This document shows, piece after piece, positions 9,704-17,106 of a DNA stretch of 64,000 nucleotides. The stretch lies in assembly GCF_014212135.1 (NCBI RefSeq), contig NZ_JACJVQ010000008.1, forward strand, positions 186,001-250,000, in the 5' to 3' direction. The notes below the pieces were generated by a model, which made no database searches, had not been told where the DNA came from, and was given only the letters and a program-made list of their open reading frames with translations. Numbering within the stretch: position 1 is the first letter of the stretch; each line of letters starts with the position of its first letter. The position numbers and the translations under genes are program-made. The DNA comes from Cohnella thailandensis (GTDB taxonomy: Bacteria; Bacillota; Bacilli; Paenibacillales; Paenibacillaceae).

Positions 9704-10495
9704 TTACGAATGCCGCGCGACCGAAATCAGATACTCCAGATTATTGGTATAAGCTCGCGTCAGAGTGACTGAACCGTTCTTGGGGATCTCGACGAACGTC
9801 GGGCTGGAAGGACGGGAATAGGAGTCTACCGAGAAGGAGCCGTCGCTGAAGAACGCGAGCGGATTAATGTCCGCCGCCCCCTCCGGAATCGCGGCATCCG
9901 ACAGATTCTTGGCGTGGAGGGTTACCATTAGCCCGGTTTTGGAACGAACGAGTTCATACGAATCGATGAGAATATGATCGTCTTTGCCGTTCGCGTTGCC
10001 ATCCGCGCCGTCGAACAAAGCGAAAGGCTCCCCGACCAGAACGCGTTTATCGGTGATGCGAAGCAACTGATTGTCCTGGTCCCATGCGTATTCGATTCCC
10101 GTCGGCTTCAGGAACAAGCGGATCGGCAGGAACATCGCCCCATTCCTCAGGACGGGCACGGTGTCCATGGTAACGGCCTCCCCGTCGATCGTGGCCCGAC
10201 TGGAGCCGATCGTCAGCTCGAACCGATGATCCAGCCAATCGACGGTCGCCGTCTTCGTTCGATTGACGTAATTCACCTTGCCCCCCATCAACCCTTCGAT
10301 CGTTCGCAGAGGAATGAGCAGCCTGTTCTGGGAATCGGAGAAAGGAGCGCCGTACTGCGTATAAAGAATATAGAACTTCCCGATTTTCAAATGTACCGGC
10401 ACTTTCTCCGCCGTTGCCGCGCTCGTCTGGGGCGTATAGCCCGAGAACCCGAGAGTCATGGCCAAAATAGCGCAAAACAAAACGATTTTCTTCAC
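9704..10495 (-). CDS. Secreted protein with copper amine oxidase N-terminal-like (stalk) domain
   Basis: 263 residues. The signal peptide is about residues 1-27 (ILAMTLGFSGYTPQTSAATA). Residues about 35-150 show the two-lobed stalk domain common in Paenibacillaceae exported proteins, with RLLIPLRTIEGLMGGKVNY and GAMFLPIRLFLKPTGIEYAW. The C-terminal 110 residues (FDGADGNANGKDDHILIDSY onward) form a beta-rich domain I do not recognise. The start is GTG at 10495, with GGAGGG nine bases upstream. No catalytic copper-oxidase residues are present, so this is a structural or binding module rather than an oxidase. Convergent with the repeat protein gene. Confidence 0.85.
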   Translation of the reverse strand: MKKIVLFCAILAMTLGFSGYTPQTSAATAEKVPVHLKIGKFYILYTQYGAPFSDSQNRLLIPLRTIEGLMGGKVNYVNRTKTATVDWLDHRFELTIGSSRATIDGEAVTMDTVPVLRNGAMFLPIRLFLKPTGIEYAWDQDNQLLRITDKRVLVGEPFALFDGADGNANGKDDHILIDSYELVRSKTGLMVTLHAKNLSDAAIPEGAADINPLAFFSDGSFSVDSYSRPSSPTFVEIPKNGSVTLTRAYTNNLEYLISVARHS

Positions 10496-10592
10496 AAGAA
10501 TACCCTCCGATCGCCAATTAGAACTTTTTTATGTTTCACTATTCCATAGACTCTTTTATCCAGAAATATGTTTCTTGTAACACTTCCCCAAC

Positions 10593-10622
10593 AAAAAAAA
10601 CTCGCCCCCCGCAGGGAACGAG
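10593..10622 (-). terminator. Terminator of the DUF1304 gene
   Basis: On the minus strand CTCGTTCCC pairs with GGGGGCGAG (two G-T pairs) and is followed by eight T residues, 12 bases after the stop. Confidence 0.75.
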
Positions 10623-10634
10623 TCTTTGCCCGGC

Positions 10635-10991
10635 TCAGCTAAACAGAACGACTAGCAGCGCGATCAACGCCGGCAGCGCCTGGACGAGCCAGATCGAGCG
10701 CTTCGCCGTCGCTCCTCCGTACAAACCCGCGATCAGGACGCACGCGAGGAAGAAGATCTCGATCGACCTCCCCGTCGCGGCAACCGGATGAACGATCCCC
10801 CAGACAAGGCCCGCCGCCAGAAAACCGTTATACAACCCTTGATTGGCCGCAAGCGACTTGGTCGCCTGAGCCAGCTGCTCCGTCGTCCCGAACGAGCGCC
10901 TTGCCCTAGGCGTCGTCCAAAGGAACATCTCCAGAACCAGAATGTAAATATGCTCGAGCGCTATCAAGCCCGTCAGTATCGTTGCCAGCAT
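10635..10991 (-). CDS. DUF1304-family four-helix membrane protein
   Basis: 118 residues with four predicted membrane helices (ATILTGLIALEHIYILVLEM, GFLAAGLVWGIVH, IEIFFLACVLIAGLYGG, LVQALPALIALLVVLF). The pattern EHIYILVLEMFLW near the N-terminus and NQGLYNGFLAAGL in the middle is typical of the DUF1304 family, whose function is unknown. Start ATG 10991 has AAGGAGCG 7-8 bases upstream. Single-gene unit with its own terminator. Confidence 0.88.
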   Translation of the reverse strand: MLATILTGLIALEHIYILVLEMFLWTTPRARRSFGTTEQLAQATKSLAANQGLYNGFLAAGLVWGIVHPVAATGRSIEIFFLACVLIAGLYGGATAKRSIWLVQALPALIALLVVLFS

Positions 10992-11105
10992 CGCCGACGC
11001 TCCTTATGGTCAGATATGGATAACAATCCCGTCTGCCCATTATAAGCGGGACAATCCGACCAATCAATGGAAAAAGTGCAACGTACACGTATCCCGTTCC
11101 TTCGC

Positions 11106-12332
11106 TCAAGCCCGCTCCAAAATCCCCAGCACCGCGCCCAGCAGCACGTTCGCGCCCTTCTCGCAGTCTTCGTACGGAGTGAACTCCTCCTCGCAATGGC
11201 TTTGCCCGTTCACGCTCGGCACAAAAATCATCGCCGAAGGAAGATAACTCGCGACGAACTGGGCGTCGTGCCCGGCTCCGCTGGCCATGCGCTTGCTCGA
11301 ATACCCGTAATCCGCCGCCGACGCTTCGATCGCCCCGACGACCGCCTGGTCGAACCAGACCGTGTCGCGCCCCCACAGCTTCGTCCGCTTCACGGAGCAG
11401 CCGCTCTGTTCCTCAGGCAATCCGTGGATGATGTCCGTCACCTGGGCGATGACGCCTTCGTCCTTGTGCCGCGCTTCGAGCGTGAACACGACCTTGTTCG
11501 GGATAACAGTATGAATGTTGGGCCACACGTTGAGGCGCCCCATCGTGTAAACGAGCTCGTCGTCCAAAGAGCCCAGCTTCTCCCGGAACAGCGCGATCAG
11601 CTCCGTCGCCGCGAACAGAGCATCCTTGCGCATGCCCATCGGCGTCGTGCCGGCATGGTTGGACTCCCCGCTCACCTCGATCTCGTAGCAGACCATTCCG
11701 ACCACGCAGTCGACGACTCCGATCGTTATCTCTTCCTTCTCCAAAACGGGTCCTTGCTCGATATGCAGCTCCAGGTACGCCGTCGCTTCCCGCAGCCGGT
11801 TCGCTTCGTCCCCCTCGAAGCCGCTTGCCGCCAGCGCCTCGCCGAACGCAATTCCGTCCGCGTCCTTTTTCGCTAACATAGTCGCCTTATCGAACTTGCC
11901 GGACAGCACGCCCGACGCCATCATGGAAGGCTCGAACCGCGCCCCCTCCTCGTTCGTGAAGTTCATGACCGTCACCGGAACCTTCGGCTTCACCCCGCGG
12001 TCGACCAGCGTCCGGATCACCTCGAGCCCCGACAGCACGCCCAGCGCCCCGTCGAAGCGCCCGCCCTTCTTCACCGAATCCAGATGGGAGCCGATCACGA
12101 CCGGAGGCCGATCGCCAAGCTCGCCCGCGAGCGTTCCGTACATGTTGCCCATGTCGTCCACCGTAACCGTCAACCCGAGCTCCTCGCAGCACGAGCGGAA
12201 ATAATTCCTGGCCCCGACGTCCTCCGCCGACAGGCTGAGCCGCGTCACCCCGTTGTTCGGCGTTCTCCCGTAATCCGCGAAAGTCTCGATCGTCTCCTTC
12301 AACCTGGCCCCGTTCACGAACAGCTTCGGCAT
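11106..12332 (-). CDS. M20 family N-carbamoyl-amino-acid hydrolase / allantoate amidohydrolase
   Basis: 408 residues from ATG 12332, chosen because AGGAGTG lies 8 bases upstream; an in-frame ATG at 12371 lacks one. The M20 metal-site motifs are clear: GSHLDSVKKGGRFDG, NFTNEEGARFEPSMMASG, HIEQGPVLE and the later SGAGHDAQF. This combination is that of the hydantoinase/carbamoylase family, which hydrolyses N-carbamoyl-L-amino acids, ureidoglycolate-type compounds or allantoate. No hydantoinase or purine-degradation gene is nearby, so the substrate cannot be fixed. Divergent from an AraC regulator, which is its probable controller. Confidence 0.88.
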   Translation of the reverse strand: MPKLFVNGARLKETIETFADYGRTPNNGVTRLSLSAEDVGARNYFRSCCEELGLTVTVDDMGNMYGTLAGELGDRPPVVIGSHLDSVKKGGRFDGALGVLSGLEVIRTLVDRGVKPKVPVTVMNFTNEEGARFEPSMMASGVLSGKFDKATMLAKKDADGIAFGEALAASGFEGDEANRLREATAYLELHIEQGPVLEKEEITIGVVDCVVGMVCYEIEVSGESNHAGTTPMGMRKDALFAATELIALFREKLGSLDDELVYTMGRLNVWPNIHTVIPNKVVFTLEARHKDEGVIAQVTDIIHGLPEEQSGCSVKRTKLWGRDTVWFDQAVVGAIEASAADYGYSSKRMASGAGHDAQFVASYLPSAMIFVPSVNGQSHCEEEFTPYEDCEKGANVLLGAVLGILERA

Positions 12333-12488
12333 CCCGATCACTCCTATCCCAACAACGTCAGATTCTCTCACATACTTGTAATAGTACCGGAACCGCCCGA
12401 GCTTTCAATTGACAAAATGTATAACGAGCCCGTTCGTTTTTTTACGCTGGCGCCCGAGCGGCGGAGGACTTAACATGGTAGGAAGAGA

Positions 12489-13415
12489 ATGTTCGGGGAA
12501 AAGGAGCGGTCGAGCGGCATGGAACATACGGAGGAGAGACGAGGCTTGGGAACGTACGGCTTCCGGTTCGGGGAATCGGCGGAGCTGCCGCTATGCGGCT
12601 TGTTCGCCGTCGGCCATGAACGGGAAGAGAGCTCCTCCTATAGCTGGGACGGAATGGAGAGAACGGACGGCCCCCTGCTGCTATTCCAATACACGGTCTC
12701 CGGCGGCGGGGCTGCCGTGATCGAAGACCGCTCGCGCCGGATCGAAGAAGGACAGGCGCTGCTGGTCGAGATCCCCGGCCGTCACCGCTACTACCTTCCG
12801 GAGGATCGGGAGCATTGGGAATTCTATTTCATCCTGATGAATCCCCGGCTTATCCTGCCCGTTTGGGAGGAGGCGAAGGCGAAGCTCGGGGAGGTGGCTT
12901 CCCTGCCGCCGGACAGCGAGCCGATCCGCTTGCTTCGGCAGCTGGTCGTGGATGCGCAAGCCGGGCGGATCGACGGTCCCTACTCCGCTTCCTCTTCCGT
13001 CTATCAATTCGCCATGGCTCTGGGGCGATATGCCGCTTCGCCTCTCTCCGAGCGATCGGAGTGGCCGGAAAGCGTGGCTCAGGCGGTCTCCTTCATCAAC
13101 GGCCATTATGCCGACATGACGGATCAGGAACAGCTGGCGAAGCGGCTCGGCGTGTCCAAATACCACTTCCTGCGCACGTTCGCCCGTTACGCCGGAATGA
13201 CGCCGAACGACTATCTGATGCGCGTGCGGATCGAGAAATCGATGGAACTGCTGCAGGCGACCGACTGGCCGCTGGAGAGGATCGCCCGGAGCGTCGGCTA
13301 TTCGACCGGCAGCTATTATATCAAGATTTTCCGCAGGCTGACCGGACAGACGCCCGGCTCGTTCCGCGCCTCCGGCAGCAACGGGCTGCATTATCGCCGC
13401 TTGTTCTTCGATTAA
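12489..13415 (+). CDS. AraC-family transcriptional regulator
   Basis: 308 residues: an N-terminal cupin-like ligand domain (VSGGGAAVIEDRSRRIEEGQ, residues about 60-150) and a C-terminal AraC double HTH (about 195-297: QLAKRLGVSKYHFLRTFARY and ERIARSVGYSTGSYYIKIFR). The start is uncertain: ATG 12489 has AGGAAG 3 bases away, while ATG 12519 has a more distant GGAG. It is divergent from the carbamoylase gene across about 155 bp, which suggests control of that gene. Its stop codon overlaps that of the convergent HxlR gene. Confidence 0.9.
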   Translation: MFGEKERSSGMEHTEERRGLGTYGFRFGESAELPLCGLFAVGHEREESSSYSWDGMERTDGPLLLFQYTVSGGGAAVIEDRSRRIEEGQALLVEIPGRHRYYLPEDREHWEFYFILMNPRLILPVWEEAKAKLGEVASLPPDSEPIRLLRQLVVDAQAGRIDGPYSASSSVYQFAMALGRYAASPLSERSEWPESVAQAVSFINGHYADMTDQEQLAKRLGVSKYHFLRTFARYAGMTPNDYLMRVRIEKSMELLQATDWPLERIARSVGYSTGSYYIKIFRRLTGQTPGSFRASGSNGLHYRRLFFD

Positions 13416-13774
13416 GGGAGCCGCCGCTCGGTTCCCTCCGAACGATCTTCCCCGTAAAGCTCGTCCAGGTGGACGATATGGGACTCTCCCCAATCGTTGA
13501 GCGCCTGCAGGACGTTCGCCATCCCCTTGCCGTAAGGCGTAATCGAATACTCGACCTTCGGGGGAACCTCCCGGTACACCTCGCGATGCACGATGTCGTG
13601 ATACTCCAACTCTCTTAATTGCTGCGTCAGCATTTTTTTCGTAATGTCCGGAATCGCCTTCTGCAGCTCGCTGAACCTCATCGTTCCGTTGGCGAACAGA
13701 CGCAGCAGAATGACCGGCTTCCACTTTCCCATGAAGATCTCCAGCGCCTTTTCGAACTTGCAATAATTGGCCAT
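13412..13774 (-). CDS. HxlR-family transcriptional regulator
   Basis: 120-residue winged-helix regulator: CKFEKALEIFMGKWKPVILL, RFSELQKAIPDITKKMLTQQ and PPKVEYSITPYGKG are the family's hallmark segments. A single Cys (C5) near the N-terminus sits where redox- or electrophile-sensing HxlR members (HypR/YodB type) have theirs. Start ATG 13774 has GGAGCGAGG upstream. Divergent from a DoxX gene, its probable target. Confidence 0.93.
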   Translation of the reverse strand: MANYCKFEKALEIFMGKWKPVILLRLFANGTMRFSELQKAIPDITKKMLTQQLRELEYHDIVHREVYREVPPKVEYSITPYGKGMANVLQALNDWGESHIVHLDELYGEDRSEGTERRLP

Positions 13775-13812
13775 GAGCCTCGCTCCGATCGTTTAATTTT
13801 CCTAGGTTTCTT

Positions 13813-13831
13813 TTTAGTGACTATGTTTAGT
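13813..13831. promoter_or_regulatory. Candidate HxlR operator in the hxlR-doxX intergenic region
   Basis: TTTAGT occurs twice in direct repeat (13813-13818 and 13826-13831, 13 bp apart) within an AT-rich stretch between the divergent HxlR and DoxX genes. The position fits an autoregulatory operator; the motif itself is only suggestive. Confidence 0.3.
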
Positions 13832-13930
13832 TAAAGTGTCTACTTCCGAGAAATTTGTCTATCGATTATTATGCACCTATCGGCCGGGCAAGACAATCGA
13901 TTGAAGAGAAATCAAGGAGGAAGCAGTCGC

Positions 13931-14281
13931 ATGAATATCGCATTATGGATCGCGCAAGGGTTATTGGCCTTAGGGTTCGTATACTCCGGATGGATGAAGG
14001 TGCAGGTCGAGAAAGCAAAAGCTTCCTGGCCGTGGGCGCGCGAGATTCCGAAGGGGCTTGTCGTTGCCATCGGGTTAGCCGAGCTCTTGGGGGCGGTCGG
14101 GGTGATCGCGCCGCTTGCGTCGGGAATCGCTCCCGCATTGACGCCGATAGCCGCATTCGCGTTGGCCGCCGTCGTGCTGCTCGGAGCTTTGTTTCATGTA
14201 TCTCGCCGAGAATATAAGGACATCGGCATCAACATCGTGTTCTTGGCTTTGGCTTTGATCGTTGCTTTCGGTCGGATTTAA
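13931..14281 (+). CDS. DoxX-family membrane protein
   Basis: 116 residues, four membrane helices (ALWIAQGLLALGFVYSGWMK, GLVVAIGLAELLGAVGVIAP, PIAAFALAAVVLLGALFHV, NIVFLALALIVAFG). The order and the charged RREYKDIG loop before the last helix fit the DoxX/DoxD-like family. ATG 13931 is chosen over an upstream in-frame ATG because AAGGAGG lies 10 bases before it. The divergent HxlR regulator makes a thiol or electrophile stress response plausible, as for other HxlR-DoxX pairs; that is inference. Confidence 0.88.
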   Translation: MNIALWIAQGLLALGFVYSGWMKVQVEKAKASWPWAREIPKGLVVAIGLAELLGAVGVIAPLASGIAPALTPIAAFALAAVVLLGALFHVSRREYKDIGINIVFLALALIVAFGRI

Positions 14282-14353
14282 CGGGGGGAAAAAAGCAATT
14301 TTGTGCTATAGGTCGAACGATTTTACGGTGGAAGCGCAAATGAGGCAGGAATT

Positions 14354-14393
14354 ATGATAGGTGAGACATCGCAATTTTCTCCAATCCTATCAT
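14354..14393. promoter_or_regulatory. Inverted repeat upstream of the GH27 gene, possible operator or leader stem
   Basis: ATGATAGG (14354-14361) and CCTATCAT (14386-14393) form a perfect 8-bp inverted repeat with a 24-bp spacer, ending 25 bp before the GH27 start. Spacing is compatible with two helical turns between half-sites or with an mRNA stem occluding the leader. Confidence 0.35.
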
Positions 14394-14418
14394 TCCCGAA
14401 TAAGGAGAGATCGCCTTT

Positions 14419-15705
14419 ATGGACCACCGCCTCGCCGCCCCGACGCCTCCTCTCGGCTGGAACAGCTGGGACTGCTACGGAGCCGCCGTCACCGAAGCCG
14501 AAATCAGAGGCAATGCCGAATACATGGCCGAGCGCCTGAAGGATTACGGCTGGGAATACGTCGTCGTCGACATCCAATGGTACGAACCCGGCGCCGTCTC
14601 GTCCCAATACCGCAAGTTCGTCCCGCTGGAGATGGACGAATACTCTCGTTTGCTGCCCGCCGTCAATCGTTTCCCTTCGGCCGCCGGGGGAGCCGGCTTC
14701 AAGCCTCTTGCCGACTACGTGCACGGCCTGGGTTTGAAGTTCGGCATCCACATCATGCGCGGCATTCCGAGACAAGCCGCCCATGCCGCAACCGCGATCA
14801 AGGGAACGACGGCGACCGCCCGCGACATCGCGCACCCGAACTCGATCTGCCCGTGGAACACGGACATGTACGGCGTCGACGCGTCCGCGGAAGGCGCGCA
14901 GGCGTACTACGACTCCCTGTTCGAGCTGTACGCCGAATGGGGCGTCGACTTCGTGAAGGTGGACGACATCGCCGCGTCCCGCCTGTACGACACCCATCTG
15001 CCGGAGATCGGGCTGATCCGCAAGGCGATCGACCGCTGCGGCCGGCCGATGGTATTGAGCTTGTCGCCCGGCCCCGCTCCGGTCCATTATGCCGAGGAGC
15101 TGGCCGGACTTGCCAACATGTGGCGGATGACGGACGACTTCTGGGACCGGTGGGAGCTGCTGCTCGACATGTTCGATCGGTGCGAGAGCTGGCAGGGCCG
15201 CGCAAGGCCGGGCAACTGGCCGGATTGCGACATGCTGCCGCTCGGGCATATCGGCATCCGCTCCGTCGACGGAGGAGGCGCCGACCGCTGGACCCGCTTC
15301 ACGCGGGACGAGCAGCGGACGATGATGACGCTGTGGAGCTTGTTCCGCTCGCCGCTCATGTTCGGCGGGGAGCTGCGGGATAACGACGACTGGACGTTAT
15401 CGCTGCTCACCAATCGCGAGGTGCTCGCGATGCATCGGGACTCGGACGGCGCGAGGCTCGTCTTCCGGGAAGGCGACCGCGTCGTCTGGACGACCTCGGT
15501 GCAGGGCGGCGCTGCCTACGTCGCGCTGTTCAACACCGGCGAGACGGAGCTCGAGGTGTCCGTGAGCGGCTCCGAGCTGGCGCTCGGCGGCAGCGCGTCC
15601 GCGACCGAGCTGTGGAGCGGCGAGGCTTGGGGCACGGTCGAGCCGGGCGGCACGCTTGCCGCCTCGATCCCTCCCCACGGAGCCAAGCTGTTTAAGCTTA
15701 GTTGA
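14419..15705 (+). CDS. GH27-type alpha-galactosidase (glycoside hydrolase)
   Basis: 428 residues, no signal peptide, so probably intracellular. N-terminal TIM barrel with the clan-D opening PPLGWNSWDCYG, the VVDIQWY strand, the catalytic nucleophile in FVKVDD (D182) and the acid/base region WRMTDDFWDRW (D239/D240). A C-terminal beta-sandwich follows (about 345-428). Length and motifs fit GH27, which cleaves terminal alpha-galactose or alpha-N-acetylgalactosamine; the exact sugar cannot be read here. Start ATG has AAGGAGA 11 bases upstream. It stands alone, with a 50-bp-period repeat locus immediately downstream. Confidence 0.88.
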   Translation: MDHRLAAPTPPLGWNSWDCYGAAVTEAEIRGNAEYMAERLKDYGWEYVVVDIQWYEPGAVSSQYRKFVPLEMDEYSRLLPAVNRFPSAAGGAGFKPLADYVHGLGLKFGIHIMRGIPRQAAHAATAIKGTTATARDIAHPNSICPWNTDMYGVDASAEGAQAYYDSLFELYAEWGVDFVKVDDIAASRLYDTHLPEIGLIRKAIDRCGRPMVLSLSPGPAPVHYAEELAGLANMWRMTDDFWDRWELLLDMFDRCESWQGRARPGNWPDCDMLPLGHIGIRSVDGGGADRWTRFTRDEQRTMMTLWSLFRSPLMFGGELRDNDDWTLSLLTNREVLAMHRDSDGARLVFREGDRVVWTTSVQGGAAYVALFNTGETELEVSVSGSELALGGSASATELWSGEAWGTVEPGGTLAASIPPHGAKLFKLS

Positions 15706-15753
15706 GACCAGTGCGCATAGAACCGTTTTAAATTTGAAGAACATTCCGAATCG

Positions 15754-15933
15754 AATAAACTTGAATTTTCATGCTTAATTCTCGCATTCGGCGATTCTCA
15801 AGCGATTAAACATGATATTTCATGCTTAATCCTCAAGGTTCGGCAATCCCCAGGAGATTAAACATGGTTTTTCATGTTTAATCTTCTTCGTTTTCCGCGC
15901 CCGCGAAAATATACATGATTTTTCAAGCTTAAT
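15754..15933. repeat. Intergenic repeat locus C: four ATTAAACATG dyads every 51-52 bp
   Basis: Imperfect palindromes of the form ATTAAACATG-N6-CATGTTTAAT start at 15754, 15805, 15857 and 15908. The third copy is nearly perfect. The dyad cores are AT-rich with a central T run, while the roughly 25-bp linkers are more GC-rich and diverged. The block lies between the GH27 stop and the udk promoter. It could form hairpins in a read-through transcript or present four protein sites on one face of the helix. Confidence 0.85.
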
Positions 15934-15989
15934 GCATCAACTGGTCATTCTCCGCGCCGAAGAGCCATCCAAATCGCCGGATTCCGCTG

Positions 15990-16018
15990 TTTATCCCCTC
16001 CTCCAACTATGCTATACT
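15990..16018 (+). promoter_or_regulatory. Probable udk promoter
   Basis: TATACT at 16013-16018, preceded by TTTATC 17 bp upstream (15990-15995). The -35 is weak. The start codon is 50 bases downstream with TTGGAGGAG. Confidence 0.45.
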
Positions 16019-16067
16019 ACTGAAATTATGATTTCGGCTGCATAACTATTGGAGGAGAAAACGACAC

Positions 16068-16691
16068 ATGCTCATCATCGGAATCGCCGGCGGGACAGGC
16101 TCCGGCAAAACGTCCGTCGCCCGCTCCGTCATCGAGAGACTGGGGAACGACAAGGTAACCTTCATCTCTCAGGACAACTATTATAAGGATTATCCCGAGC
16201 TGACCCTGGAAGAGAAGGCCGAGCTCAATTACGACCACCCTTTCGCCTTCGATAACGAGCTGCTGATCGAAGACTTGAAGCTGCTCAAGGAAGGCCGTCC
16301 GGCGTTCGCCCCGATCTACGATTTCTCGGTTCATGCCCGCTCCGCCGCGGAGACGGTCACGCTCGAGCCGAACAACATCGTCATCATCGAAGGGCTGCAT
16401 GTCCTCTCCGACGAGAATCTCCGGGAGATGCTCGACATCAAGGTGTTCGTCGACACCGACCCGGACGTTCGCATCCTGCGCCGCGTCATTCGCGACGTCG
16501 AGGAGAGGGGTCGCACGGTCCAGTCCGTTTACGCCCAGTACCTGACGACGGTGAAGCCGATGCACGACGCCTTCATCGAACCGTCCAAAAAATACGCCGA
16601 CCTCATCATTCCCGAGGGCGGGCACAATGAGGTCGGCGTCCAACTGCTGTCGGTTCTGACCGAGAAGTATTTGACCGGGAAGCCGTTGTAG
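16068..16691 (+). CDS. udk: Uridine kinase
   Basis: 207 residues, the normal family length. It phosphorylates uridine and cytidine to UMP and CMP in pyrimidine salvage. Walker A is GGTGSGKTS (residues 8-16), followed by QDNYYKD, the substrate-loop NYDHPFAFD and the IIEGLHVL strand, all standard for Udk. TTGGAGGAG provides the ribosome site. Convergent with comFB; no terminator is seen in the 22 bp between the genes. Confidence 0.96.
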   Translation: MLIIGIAGGTGSGKTSVARSVIERLGNDKVTFISQDNYYKDYPELTLEEKAELNYDHPFAFDNELLIEDLKLLKEGRPAFAPIYDFSVHARSAAETVTLEPNNIVIIEGLHVLSDENLREMLDIKVFVDTDPDVRILRRVIRDVEERGRTVQSVYAQYLTTVKPMHDAFIEPSKKYADLIIPEGGHNEVGVQLLSVLTEKYLTGKPL

Positions 16692-16713
16692 GCGGCGAAC
16701 TCGCCCAAAACGC

Positions 16714-16998
16714 TCAATGGTTCGGTTTCTGTTCCACGACCAGAACCGATCGCGCCAGCTCCTGGATGACGTCCGAGATCATCTGAGTGTTCATGTAGAG
16801 CGCTTTGATATACGCTTCCCCGACTTGCGTGGACGTATAATGAGGCTTCACGTGGTTCAAAGTGAGCACGATAATGTCGAGCTTGCATTTGTCGCAATCG
16901 CACTTCAAGGCCCGATTCGGCAGAACGTGCTCCTCGAAGATGCTATGTACGATCGGTTCCATCGCATTTAATATTTGAGTCTCGCCGGTTAGCTGCAT
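16714..16998 (-). CDS. comFB: ComFB-family late competence protein
   Basis: 94 residues. The CDCDKCKLDIIVLTLNHVKP segment with three clustered Cys (probable metal site), preceded by IFEEHVLP and followed by an HYTSTQVGEAYIKAL segment, is characteristic of the ComFB family. In Bacillus, comFB lies between comFA and comFC; here it is separate, as is usual in other firmicutes. Role remains poorly defined. AAGGAGAC lies upstream of the ATG. Confidence 0.88.
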   Translation of the reverse strand: MQLTGETQILNAMEPIVHSIFEEHVLPNRALKCDCDKCKLDIIVLTLNHVKPHYTSTQVGEAYIKALYMNTQMISDVIQELARSVLVVEQKPNH

Positions 16999-17106
16999 GC
17001 GCGTCTCCTTCTATTTTCCAAGCGGATATACAATAGAATACCATACGCGCACGCCGAGCGAAGCAGGCCGAATGGGCTATTCCTATGCAACCGAGGAACC
17101 ATGGGT

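Noticed and set aside
11067..11876. Plus-strand open frame opposite the carbamoylase
   Set aside because: Antisense to complete M20 motifs; His/Arg-rich shadow without ribosome site.
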